Assembly: GCA_963818225.1 (NCBI GenBank)
Contig: CAWFRO010000006.1
Location: 682,001-746,000, forward strand
Source: Palsa-504 sp963818225
GTDB taxonomy: Bacteria > Actinomycetota > Actinomycetes > Streptosporangiales > Streptosporangiaceae
DNA length: 64,000 nucleotides
Direction: 5' to 3'
Numbering within the stretch: the stretch's first letter is position 1; every line of letters begins with the position of its first letter. Below are positions 43,406-51,896 of this stretch, piece after piece. Position numbers and translations under genes: made by a program. Below the pieces are notes generated by a model, which worked only from the letters and a program-made list of their open reading frames with translations, ran no database searches and was not told where the DNA came from.

Positions 43406-44239
43406 ATGGTGCTGTTCGGGATCATCTCGGTGCAGGCCGGGGCGGGCATCGCGGACAAGCTGTTCCACGAAATTGCGCCGACCGCGGTCACCGGGCTGCG
43501 GCTGTGGTCATCCGCGGTGGCGATGGCCGTCATTTCCTGGCGCGGGCTGGCCCGGGCGCTCGGTGAGCTGCGGCAGCGCAAAGCATTGCGCGGCGGGTGG
43601 ATCGCGGTGTCGTTCGGTATCTCGCTCTTGATCATGAACTTCTCGATTTACCAGGCGTTTTCGAGGATTCCCCTGGGTGTCGCGGTCACCATCGAGTTCC
43701 TCGGGCCGCTGGCCGTGGCGGTCGCCGGGTCGCGGCACCTGCGCGACGTGGGCTGGGTGGTGCTGGCGGCGGCCGGCGTCGTCCTGCTGACCCGGGGCGG
43801 GCACGGGCACCTGGATCTGACCGGGGTGGTGTTCGCCGTGGTGGCCGGGGCCAGCTGGGCCGCCTACATCGTGCTCAGCTCGGCGACCGGGCGGCGCTTC
43901 CCCGGCTCAGCGGGCCTGGCCATCGCGATGATAGTCGCGGGGATCCTGATCACGCCGCCCGCGGTCGTGGCCGGCGGCACCGCGATGTTCCGGCCGGCCG
44001 TGCTGGCCACCGGGGTGGTCATCGGCATCCTCTCGTCGGTCATCCCCTACGGGCTGGAACTGGAGGCCCTGCGGCGGATGCCCATGCGGCTGTTCGGCGT
44101 GTGGATGAGCCTGGAGCCCGCGGTGGCCGCGCTGGTCGGGCTGGTCCTGCTGGGCCAGCAGCTCAGCGCGGTGGAATGGCTGGCGATCGGCTGCGTGATG
44201 GTCGCGTGCGCCGGCGCGGCGGGCCGCGCTTTACCATAA
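43406..44239 (+). CDS. EamA (DMT) family transporter, RhtA-like
   Basis: Ten-helix drug/metabolite transporter of 277 residues as read from ATG 43406 (MVLFGIISVQAGAGIADKLF). The two EamA repeats are clear, with GVAVTIEFLGPLAVAVAGSR and the second-half ALRRMPMRLFGVWMSLEPAV typical of RhtA-like amino-acid exporters. The upstream codons in this frame (GQLALPAA) also look coding but have no start. A second frame begins with ATG 43267, overlapping the permease stop by 4 bp. One surplus G in the run at 43373-43377 or 43380-43384 would join them, so the true start may be 43267. Confidence 0.85.
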   Translation: MVLFGIISVQAGAGIADKLFHEIAPTAVTGLRLWSSAVAMAVISWRGLARALGELRQRKALRGGWIAVSFGISLLIMNFSIYQAFSRIPLGVAVTIEFLGPLAVAVAGSRHLRDVGWVVLAAAGVVLLTRGGHGHLDLTGVVFAVVAGASWAAYIVLSSATGRRFPGSAGLAIAMIVAGILITPPAVVAGGTAMFRPAVLATGVVIGILSSVIPYGLELEALRRMPMRLFGVWMSLEPAVAALVGLVLLGQQLSAVEWLAIGCVMVACAGAAGRALP

Positions 44240-44243
44240 GGGC

Positions 44244-45269
44244 GTGCCTGCCGACCTTCTCCGCACCTGGATCTCACGCCTGGAGGCCTCGAGGTTCGCC
44301 CGGCCGGTGCTGTCGCCGACGGCCCGGTCGATGCGGCGGATCGCGCTGGCCGGGGTCATCGCCGACGCCGCGATCATGTCCACCGGCGCGGCGGTCCGGC
44401 TCAGCTCGTCCGGCCTGGGCTGCCCCGACTGGCCCCAGTGCAGCGCGGCAGACGTCGTGGCCAGCAAGAACGCCGGGCAGACGCTGCTCAACACCTGGAT
44501 CGAGTTCGCTAACCGGCTGCTCAATTTCCCGCTGGTCATCATCACCGTCCTCGTCTTCATCGCGGCCTGGCGGTTCCGGCCGCAGGGAACCAGGCGGCGG
44601 GACCTGGTCTGGCTGGCGGCGATCCAGCCGGCCGGGGTGTTCGCGCAGGCGGTGATCGGCGGGATCGTCGTGCTGACCAAGCTCAGCCCGGCCGCGGTCT
44701 CCGTGCATTTCCTGGTGTCCGCGTCGATCGTGGCCGCGGCCGTCGTCCTGCAGGTCAGGTGCACCGAGGGCAGCGACCCGCCGGTCACGGTGGTCCGGAA
44801 GGATCTGTACGTGCTGTCCGGGATCCTGGTCGCCGTGACCGCCGTGATGCTCGCGGCAGGCACAGTGGTGACAGGGACGGGCCCGCTGGCCGGCCACGCG
44901 GACACGCCACGGTACAAGCTGCCGCTGGAAGGCGTCACGCAACTGCACGCCGACATCGGGTGGCTGCTGGCCGGCCTCGCCGTCGCGATCGTGCTGGGGC
45001 TGCGGATGTCCGGCGCCCCGTCGCGGACGAGGCGGGCCGGCTGGGTCATGCTCGCGGCGCTGGGCACGCAGGGCGTGATCGGCTATATCCAGTACTTCAC
45101 CCACCTGCCGGCCGGGCTGGTCTGGGTCCACGTGACCGGGTCGGTACTAGTGTGGATCGCCGTGCTGCGGCTGTTCCTGTTCATGCGCGACCGCGGCCCG
45201 CTGACCAGGCCGTCACCTGAGCCGGCGCAGACCGCCCCCTACCGGCAGCCGGAGCCGCTGGACCGATAG
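44244..45269 (+). CDS. ctaA: haem A synthase, CtaA/COX15
   Basis: Eight-helix membrane enzyme of 341 residues that oxidises the C8 methyl of haem O to a formyl group, giving haem A for cytochrome c oxidase. The haem-ligand His residues are in AVSVHFLVSAS, VTQLHADIGWLL and LVWVHVTGSV, and the extracellular Cys pair in GLGCPDWPQC. It starts at GTG 44244, 4 bp after the EamA stop. The neighbouring ctaB (haem O synthase), usually close by in actinomycetes, is not in this window. The last 25 residues are a Pro/Gln-rich tail. Confidence 0.93.
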   Translation: MPADLLRTWISRLEASRFARPVLSPTARSMRRIALAGVIADAAIMSTGAAVRLSSSGLGCPDWPQCSAADVVASKNAGQTLLNTWIEFANRLLNFPLVIITVLVFIAAWRFRPQGTRRRDLVWLAAIQPAGVFAQAVIGGIVVLTKLSPAAVSVHFLVSASIVAAAVVLQVRCTEGSDPPVTVVRKDLYVLSGILVAVTAVMLAAGTVVTGTGPLAGHADTPRYKLPLEGVTQLHADIGWLLAGLAVAIVLGLRMSGAPSRTRRAGWVMLAALGTQGVIGYIQYFTHLPAGLVWVHVTGSVLVWIAVLRLFLFMRDRGPLTRPSPEPAQTAPYRQPEPLDR

Positions 45270-45273
45270 GCTC

Positions 45274-47361
45274 GTGGGCGTGAGCAATCAGTCCGAGCTC
45301 GACTGGACGGCGACCGACGAGCGCGCCGTTGATCTGATCCGGGTGCTGGCCATGGACTCGGTCCAGAAGGCGGGCTCAGGGCACCCGGGCACGGCGATGA
45401 GCCTGGCCCCGGCGGCCTACCTGCTCTACCAGCGCCTGCTCAGGCACGACCCGGCCGATCCGAACTGGCCGGGCCGCGACCGTTTCGTCCTGTCCTGCGG
45501 GCATTCCAGCCTCACCTTGTACATCCAGCTCTACCTGTCCGGGTACGGGCTGACGCTCGATGACCTGAAGGGCTACCGGACCTGGGGCAGCATCACGCCC
45601 GGGCATCCCGAGCACCGGCTCACGCCCGGCGTGGAGACCACCACCGGCCCGCTCGGCCAGGGCCTCGGCAACGCCGTCGGCATGGCCATGGGGGCGCGCC
45701 GCGAGCACGGCCTGCTCGACCCGGACGCCGAGCCGGGTGCCAGCCTGTTCGACCACTACGTCTACTGCTTCGTCTCCGACGGGGATATCGAGGAGGGCAT
45801 CAGCCACGAGGCGTCCTCGCTCGCGGGTCATCAGAAGCTCGGGAACCTCATCGTGTTGTACGACGACAACACGATCTCGATCGAGGATGACACGAACATC
45901 GCCAAGTCCGAGGACGTCTGCGCGCGGTACGAGGCCTACGGCTGGCACGTGCAGCGGCTGACCTGGCGCACGCCCGAGGGCGGGTACCACGAGGACGTCG
46001 AAGCGCTCTACCAGGCCTTCCTGGCCGCCAGGGAACACACCGAGGCGCCGTCCCTCATCGCGCTGCGGACGATCATCGGCTGGCCGGCCCCGCACAAGCA
46101 GAACACCGGCGCGGCGCACGGCTCCGCGCTGGGCGTCGATGAGGTGCGGGCGACCAAGCAGGTCCTGCACTTCGACCCGGACGTCGACTTCCCGGTCGAG
46201 GACGAGGCGCTGGCCCGCGCGCGCCAGGTCGCCGAGCGCGCCAAGAGCGCGCACGCGGAGTGGGACGGAGACTTCGCCCAGTGGGCCGCCGCCAACCCTG
46301 AGCGCAAGGAGCTGTTCGGCCGCCTGGCCGCCCGCCGGCTGCCCGACGGGTGGGCCGCGGCGCTGCCCACCTTCCCGCCCGACGCCAAGGGCATCGCCAC
46401 CCGGAAAGCTTCCGGCGAGGTCCTCAACGCGCTGGCCCCGGTGCTGCCTGAGCTGTGGGGCGGCTCGGCCGACCTGGCCGAGAGCAACCTCACCACCATG
46501 GAGGGGGAGCCTTCGTTCATTCCCGCCGAGCACCAGACCCGCCTGTTCCCCGGCAACCCGTACGGGCGGGTGCTGCACTTCGGCATCCGGGAGCACGGCA
46601 TGGGGGCCATCCTGAACGGGATCGCGCTGAGCGGCGGCACCCGCCCCTACGGCGGCACGTTCCTGGTCTTCAGCGACTACATGCGGGGGTCGGTGCGGCT
46701 GTCGGCCCTGATGGAGGTGCCGGTCACCTACGTGTGGACGCACGACTCGATCGGCCTCGGCGAAGACGGCCCCACCCACCAGCCGATCGAGCATCTGTGG
46801 GCGCTGCGGGCCATCCCGCACCTGGAGGTGATCCGGCCCGCGGACGCCAACGAGACCGTGGTGGCCTGGCGGACCGTCCTGGAGCGGGCCCGGCCCGCGG
46901 CGCTGTGCCTGACCAGGCAGAACCTTCCGGTGCTCGACCGCTCGGGAGAGCTGGAGAGCGCGGAGAAGGTCACCCGCGGCGGCTACGTGCTGGCGGGCGG
47001 CAGCGACGTCATCCTGATCGGCACCGGCAGCGAGGTGCCCATCGCGCTGCAGGCCCGCGAGCAGCTGGCCGCGGGCGGCATCTCGGCCCGGGTGGTGTCC
47101 ATGCCGTGCGTGGAATGGTTCAACGATCAGGACGAGTCCTACCGGCGCGAGGTGCTGCCGCCGACCATCCGCGCGCGGGTATCGGTGGAAGCGGGCATTA
47201 CCGCACCCTGGAAGTTGTTTGTCGGAGACGCGGGCGCTTCAATTGGAGTAGACCACTTTGGCGCCTCGGCCGCATATCAGAAGCTCTACGAAGAGTTTGG
47301 CATCACCGCGGAGCGGGTAGCCGCTGCCGCACGTGACAGTCTGGCCCGGGCCACGGCCTGA
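45274..47361 (+). CDS. tkt: transketolase
   Basis: Transfers two-carbon units between sugar phosphates in the pentose phosphate pathway, thiamine-diphosphate-dependent, 695 residues. Landmarks: MDSVQKAGSGHPGTAMSLAP at the N-terminus, the ThDP motif SDGDIEEGISHEASSLAGHQ, IEDDTNIAKSEDV, and the second-domain THDSIGLGEDGPTHQPIEHL (catalytic His and Glu region). Two GTG starts (45274, 45280) are possible; neither has a clear ribosome site, and coupling to ctaA 4 bp upstream may help. It is the first gene of the tkt-tal-zwf-opcA-pgl cluster. Confidence 0.97.
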   Translation: MGVSNQSELDWTATDERAVDLIRVLAMDSVQKAGSGHPGTAMSLAPAAYLLYQRLLRHDPADPNWPGRDRFVLSCGHSSLTLYIQLYLSGYGLTLDDLKGYRTWGSITPGHPEHRLTPGVETTTGPLGQGLGNAVGMAMGARREHGLLDPDAEPGASLFDHYVYCFVSDGDIEEGISHEASSLAGHQKLGNLIVLYDDNTISIEDDTNIAKSEDVCARYEAYGWHVQRLTWRTPEGGYHEDVEALYQAFLAAREHTEAPSLIALRTIIGWPAPHKQNTGAAHGSALGVDEVRATKQVLHFDPDVDFPVEDEALARARQVAERAKSAHAEWDGDFAQWAAANPERKELFGRLAARRLPDGWAAALPTFPPDAKGIATRKASGEVLNALAPVLPELWGGSADLAESNLTTMEGEPSFIPAEHQTRLFPGNPYGRVLHFGIREHGMGAILNGIALSGGTRPYGGTFLVFSDYMRGSVRLSALMEVPVTYVWTHDSIGLGEDGPTHQPIEHLWALRAIPHLEVIRPADANETVVAWRTVLERARPAALCLTRQNLPVLDRSGELESAEKVTRGGYVLAGGSDVILIGTGSEVPIALQAREQLAAGGISARVVSMPCVEWFNDQDESYRREVLPPTIRARVSVEAGITAPWKLFVGDAGASIGVDHFGASAAYQKLYEEFGITAERVAAAARDSLARATA

Positions 47362-47398
47362 ACGCCCGGCCCTCGGCCCACAGGGAAGGGAAGCGACC

Positions 47399-48502
47399 GT
47401 GTCAGCAGACACTCTCGGACAACTATCGGCAGCCGGAGTGTCGGTATGGCTGGATGACATCAGCCGCGACCGGCTGCGCACCGGCAACCTGAAGGAGCTG
47501 ATCGACGGCCAGCACGTGGTCGGCGTGACCTCCAACCCGACGATCTTCGCGCACGCGCTGGACCACGGGAACGCCTACGACGGGCAGCTCGAGGACCTGA
47601 AGACCCGCGGCGTGTCGGTGGAAGAGGCGTCCCGGCTGATCACCACCTACGACATCCGGTGGGCCTGCGACGTGCTGCGCCCGGTGTACGACGCGACGGG
47701 CGGCCAGGACGGCCGGGTGTCCCTCGAGGTCGACCCCCGGCTGGCCCGTAACACGGCCGCGACCATCGCCGAGGCGCGCTCGCTGTGGTGGATGGTGGAC
47801 CGCCCCAACGCGCTCATCAAGATCCCCGCCACCCCGGAGGGGCTGCCCGCGATCACGGCGGCCACCGCTGAGGGGATCAGCGTCAACGTCACGCTGATCT
47901 TCTCGCTGCAGCGCCACAGCGAGGTGATCGACGCCTACATGGCGGGCCTGGAGCAGGCTGCCGCGGCCGGGCATGACCTGTCCCAGATCCGCTCGGTGGC
48001 GTCCTTCTTCGTCAGCCGGATGGACACCGAGGTCGACTCCCGGCTCGACAAGCTCGGCACCCCGGAGGCGGAGGCGCTGCGCGGCAAGGCCGCTGTCGCG
48101 AACGCCCGGCTGGCGTACGAGCTGTTCGAGCAGCGGATCGGCACGGCGCGCTGGCAGGCCCTGAAGGACAAGGGGGCGCAGGTCCAGCGGCCGCTGTGGG
48201 CTTCGACCTCCACCAAGGACCCCGCCTTCCCCGACACCATGTACGTGGTCGACCTCGTGGTGGCCGACACGGTGAACACGATGCCCGAGGGCACCATCAA
48301 GGCCATGGCCGATCACGGCGAGCTGCACGGCGACACGGTGCACGGTACCTACGACGCGTCCCGTCAGGTGCTGGCCGACCTGGAGAAGCTCGGCATCAGC
48401 TACGACGATGTGGTGCAGGTCCTGGAGGACGAGGGCGTCGCGAAGTTCGCGGCGTCGTGGACTGAGCTGCTTGAGTCGATCAAGAAGAACTTGGGGCGCT
48501 GA
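47399..48502 (+). CDS. tal: transaldolase
   Basis: Moves a dihydroxyacetone unit between sugar phosphates; cytoplasmic TIM-barrel enzyme, 367 residues. The Schiff-base Lys is in NALIKIPATPEG; other signatures are VWLDDISRDRLRTGNL, VTSNPTIFAHALD and WASTSTKDPAFPDTMYV. The length and the extended C-terminus match the actinobacterial and cyanobacterial long form. GTG 47399 is preceded by AGGGAAGGGAAG. It follows tkt by 37 bp and precedes zwf by 54 bp, consistent with a single transcript. Confidence 0.97.
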   Translation: MSADTLGQLSAAGVSVWLDDISRDRLRTGNLKELIDGQHVVGVTSNPTIFAHALDHGNAYDGQLEDLKTRGVSVEEASRLITTYDIRWACDVLRPVYDATGGQDGRVSLEVDPRLARNTAATIAEARSLWWMVDRPNALIKIPATPEGLPAITAATAEGISVNVTLIFSLQRHSEVIDAYMAGLEQAAAAGHDLSQIRSVASFFVSRMDTEVDSRLDKLGTPEAEALRGKAAVANARLAYELFEQRIGTARWQALKDKGAQVQRPLWASTSTKDPAFPDTMYVVDLVVADTVNTMPEGTIKAMADHGELHGDTVHGTYDASRQVLADLEKLGISYDDVVQVLEDEGVAKFAASWTELLESIKKNLGR

Positions 48503-48556
48503 GCCAGGGATGATCACAGGGGCTGGCCGTGGTTGGAGCATGACCGGAGGTTGGGC

Positions 48557-50155
48557 ATGACCGCCGAACCGGGAATCCCCGAGGGCCTGGCCCCGGGCAA
48601 CCCCGCCGTCATCGCAGGACTCAAGGAGGTCTGCGGGCCGGTCAATCCGCTGCGCGATCCGCGGGACCGGCGTATCCCGCGGGTCGCCGAGCCGTGCGTC
48701 CTGGTGATGTTCGGCGTCACCGGCGACCTGGCTCGCAAGAAGCTGATGCCGGCCATTTACGACCTGGCCAACCGGGGCCTGCTGCCGCCGGGCTTCTCGT
48801 TTGTCGGCTTCGCCCGCCGGGACTGGGAGGACGAGGATTTCGCCCAGGTCACCTACCAGGCCGTGAAGGAATACGCTCGCACTCCGTTCCGTGACGCGGT
48901 GTGGGAGCAGCTCAGCGAGGGCGTGCGGTTCGTGTCCGGCTCGTTCGACGACGACGCGGCCTTCGACGAGCTGGCCGAGACGGTGCAGGCGCTGGACGTC
49001 GAACGCACCACCGGGGGGAACTACGCGTTCTACCTCTCGATCCCGCCGGGCCAGTTCCCCACCGTGGTCGAGCAGCTCAAGCGCAGCGGCCTGTCCGACT
49101 CCCACGGCCGCGGCTGGCGGCGGGTGGTGATCGAGAAGCCGTTCGGCCACGACCTGGCCAGCGCGCGGGAGCTGAACGCCATCCTGGAGTCGGTGTTCCC
49201 GCCGGACGCGGTGTTCCGTATCGACCACTACCTGGGCAAAGAGACCGTACAGAACATTCTCGCGCTGCGGTTCGCCAACGAGATGTACGAGCCCATCTGG
49301 AACCGCGGGTATGTCGATCACGTGCAGATCACCATGGCCGAGGACATCGGGATCGGCGGCCGGGCCGGCTACTACGACGGCATCGGCGCCGCGCGCGACG
49401 TGATCCAGAACCACCTGCTGCAGCTCCTGGCGCTGACCGCGATGGAGGAGCCGGTGGCGTTCGACGCGCAATCGCTGCGGATGGAGAAGGAAAAGGTGCT
49501 GTCCGCGGTCCGGCTGCCCGCCGACCTCGCCATCGGCACCGCGCGCGGGCAGTACGCCGCAGGCTGGCAGGGCGGGCTGCAGGTGATCGGCTTCCTGGAG
49601 GAGGACGGCATCCCGCCGGACTCCCGCACGGAGACGTACGCCGCGCTGCGGCTCGGCGTCGATACCAGGCGGTGGGCCGGAGTGCCGTTCTACCTGCGGG
49701 CGGGAAAACGGCTGCCGCGCCGGATGACGGAGGTCGCGCTGATCTTCCAGCGCGCGCCGCACCTGCCGTTCTCCGCCACCGATACCGAGGAGCTCGGCCA
49801 GAACGCGCTGGTGATCAGGATCCAGCCGGACGAGGGCATCACCGTGCGGTTCGGTTCCAAGGTGCCGGGGACGGCCATGGAGGTCCGGGACGTGAACATG
49901 GACTTCGCCTACGGCGAGTCCTTCACCGAATCCAGCCCCGAGGCCTACGAGCGGCTGCTGCTCGACGTCCTGGTCGGCGACCCGCCGCTGTTCCCCCGGC
50001 AGGCCGAAGTGGAGCTCGGCTGGCGGATCCTCGACCCGGTGGAGGATTTCTGGGCCTCCTTCACCAAGCCGGAGCAGTATGTGGCGGGCTCGGCGGGCCC
50101 GCCGAGCGCCGAGGCGCTGATGGCCAGGGACGGCCGCGCCTGGCGGCGCCTGTGA
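48557..50155 (+). CDS. zwf: glucose-6-phosphate dehydrogenase
   Basis: First enzyme of the oxidative pentose phosphate pathway, oxidising glucose 6-phosphate with NADP; 532 residues. The nucleotide-binding start is VLVMFGVTGDLARKKLMPAI, and the substrate motif with the catalytic His/Lys is RIDHYLGKETVQN. IEKPFGHDLASARELN and QNHLLQLLALTAMEEP are also conserved. ATG 48557 follows GGAGG at 48546-48550 with good spacing; an ATG 24 bp earlier lacks this. The OpcA gene that usually accompanies actinobacterial zwf is next. Confidence 0.97.
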   Translation: MTAEPGIPEGLAPGNPAVIAGLKEVCGPVNPLRDPRDRRIPRVAEPCVLVMFGVTGDLARKKLMPAIYDLANRGLLPPGFSFVGFARRDWEDEDFAQVTYQAVKEYARTPFRDAVWEQLSEGVRFVSGSFDDDAAFDELAETVQALDVERTTGGNYAFYLSIPPGQFPTVVEQLKRSGLSDSHGRGWRRVVIEKPFGHDLASARELNAILESVFPPDAVFRIDHYLGKETVQNILALRFANEMYEPIWNRGYVDHVQITMAEDIGIGGRAGYYDGIGAARDVIQNHLLQLLALTAMEEPVAFDAQSLRMEKEKVLSAVRLPADLAIGTARGQYAAGWQGGLQVIGFLEEDGIPPDSRTETYAALRLGVDTRRWAGVPFYLRAGKRLPRRMTEVALIFQRAPHLPFSATDTEELGQNALVIRIQPDEGITVRFGSKVPGTAMEVRDVNMDFAYGESFTESSPEAYERLLLDVLVGDPPLFPRQAEVELGWRILDPVEDFWASFTKPEQYVAGSAGPPSAEALMARDGRAWRRL

Positions 50156-50198
50156 GCGCACGCGTGGTCCAGGGTGGATGCTGTAGGAGGAGGCCGCG

Positions 50199-51104
50199 AT
50201 GACCATCGACCTGACCGACACCACCACCAGCGCGATCCACGACGCGCTCACTCAGGCGCGCCGCGCGATGGGCGGCCCGGCCTCGGGGATGGTGCTGACG
50301 CTGATCGTCGTCACCGGCGAGGCCGAGCAGTACGACGCCGTCCGCGCGGCCAGCCACGCGGGCCGGGAGCACCCCAGCCGCATCCTCGCGGTCATCACGC
50401 GCAGGCCCAAGTCCGAATCCCGGCTGGACGCCGAGATCCGGGTGGGCGAGACCGGGCCGGGCGAGACGATCCTGCTCCGCATGTACGGCCTGCTCGGGCA
50501 GCACGCCGACTCCGTGGTGGCACCGCTGCTCGCGCCGGACGTCCCCGTCGTCACCTGGTGGCCAGACGACGCGCCGCCCGCGCCAGCGGCTGATCCGCTC
50601 GGCTGCGTGGCCCAGCGCCGGGTGACCGACGCGGCGGCGAGCGACGAGCCCCGGGAGATGCTGCTGACCCTGGCCAAGGCCTACAAGCCGGGCGACACCG
50701 ACCTGAGCTGGACCCGGTCCACCGGGTGGCGCACCTTGCTCGCCGCCATCATGGACCAGGGCCCCGAGATGCTCAGCGGCGAAGTCCTGGCTGAGCCAGC
50801 CAACCCGACCGCGGACCTGATCGCCGCCTGGCTCGGCCTGCGGCTGGACATCGAGATGCGGCGCGGCGAGTCCAACGGTCCCGGGATCACCGAGGTCAGC
50901 TTCAACACCCCGGACGGGAAGCTGGCGATCTCGCGGCCGGATGGCCGGAACGCCACCTTGGCCTGGCCCGGCCGGCCCGAACGCCGGGTGGCGCTGCACC
51001 GCCGCGATACCGACGACCTGATCGCCGAGGAACTGCGCAGGCTCGAGCCGGACGAGGTGTACGCGGAGACACTGCGGGCCCTGGCCGCGGGCCCGGCCCG
51101 CTGA
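50199..51104 (+). CDS. opcA: OpcA, glucose-6-phosphate dehydrogenase assembly protein
   Basis: Protein of 301 residues that supports assembly or activity of Zwf in actinobacteria and cyanobacteria. It has the family's N-terminal half (TLIVVTGEAEQYDAVRAASH; REHPSRILAVITRRP) and C-terminal half (PAAGEV-like LSGEVLAEPANPTADLIAAW). The core VAPLLAPDVPVVTWWPDDAP is highly characteristic. ATG 50199 is preceded by AGGAGGAGG. It stands 43 bp after zwf and 12 bp before pgl, in the conserved order zwf-opcA-pgl. Confidence 0.95.
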   Translation: MTIDLTDTTTSAIHDALTQARRAMGGPASGMVLTLIVVTGEAEQYDAVRAASHAGREHPSRILAVITRRPKSESRLDAEIRVGETGPGETILLRMYGLLGQHADSVVAPLLAPDVPVVTWWPDDAPPAPAADPLGCVAQRRVTDAAASDEPREMLLTLAKAYKPGDTDLSWTRSTGWRTLLAAIMDQGPEMLSGEVLAEPANPTADLIAAWLGLRLDIEMRRGESNGPGITEVSFNTPDGKLAISRPDGRNATLAWPGRPERRVALHRRDTDDLIAEELRRLEPDEVYAETLRALAAGPAR

Positions 51105-51116
51105 GCGGGGGACGTC

Positions 51117-51896
51117 GTGACCACACCCGAGGTGATCGTGCACCGGGACGCACCGCTGCTGGCCAAGGCGGTCGCGGCGCGCCTGGTCACCAGGCTGGTC
51201 GATTCCATGGCGGCGCGGGGCACGGCCTCGGTGGTGCTGACCGGCGGCGGCATCGGGACCGCGGTGCTGGCCGAGCTGGCGGCCGCCCCGGCTCGCGATG
51301 CCATCGACTGGCCGCACCTGGACATCTGGTGGGGCGACGAGCGGTTCGTGGCCGCCGGCGACCCGGAGCGGAACGAGACCGGAGCACGCGGCGCCCTGCT
51401 CGATCACGTGGACGCCGATCCGGCCCGGGTGCACCCGATGCCGGGACCGGACGGGCCGGACGGCGACGATCCGGAGGCGTCGGCGGCCCGGTACGCGTCG
51501 TGGCTGGAGGCCGCGACGAGTCCCGAGGACCACGGCCCGGTCCCGGAGTTCGACGTGCTGATGCTGGGCATCGGCCCCGAGGGCCATGTCGCGTCGTTGT
51601 TCCCTGGTATGCCCGCGCTCTATGATGTGCGGCCGGTGGTGGCGGTCCGGGGATCGCCGAAGCCGCCGCCGACCCGGCTGTCCCTCACGCTGCCGTCGAT
51701 CCAGGCGGCGCGGGAGGTCTGGATCCTGGCTTCGGGTGCGGAGAAAGCCGACGCGATCGCGCTGGCCCTGTCCGACGCCGGCCCGGTCCAGGTTCCCGCC
51801 GCGGGCGCCCGCGGCAGGCAGCGGACGCTATTCCTGATCGACAGCGCCGCCGCGGCCAAGGTTCCGCCGCAGATCGGCCGCCAGGGCGCGCACTGA
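51117..51896 (+). CDS. pgl: 6-phosphogluconolactonase
   Basis: Hydrolyses 6-phosphogluconolactone, the product of Zwf; 259 residues, DevB/Pgl (NagB-like) family. Motifs: VVLTGGGIGTAVLAELAAAP, WWGDERFVAAGDPERNETGA (the conserved GDERxVxxxxxxSN-type segment), MLGIGPEGHVASLFPG (GxGxDGHxASLFP) and LSLTLPSIQAAREVW. It starts at GTG 51117. The last 69 bp overlap the 3' end of the convergent membrane-protein gene. Confidence 0.95.
   Translation: MTTPEVIVHRDAPLLAKAVAARLVTRLVDSMAARGTASVVLTGGGIGTAVLAELAAAPARDAIDWPHLDIWWGDERFVAAGDPERNETGARGALLDHVDADPARVHPMPGPDGPDGDDPEASAARYASWLEAATSPEDHGPVPEFDVLMLGIGPEGHVASLFPGMPALYDVRPVVAVRGSPKPPPTRLSLTLPSIQAAREVWILASGAEKADAIALALSDAGPVQVPAAGARGRQRTLFLIDSAAAAKVPPQIGRQGAH

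Noticed and set aside
47423..50251. 942-codon leftward frame across tal and zwf
   Set aside because: Antisense to two unmistakable pentose phosphate genes; high GC leaves this frame open by chance.
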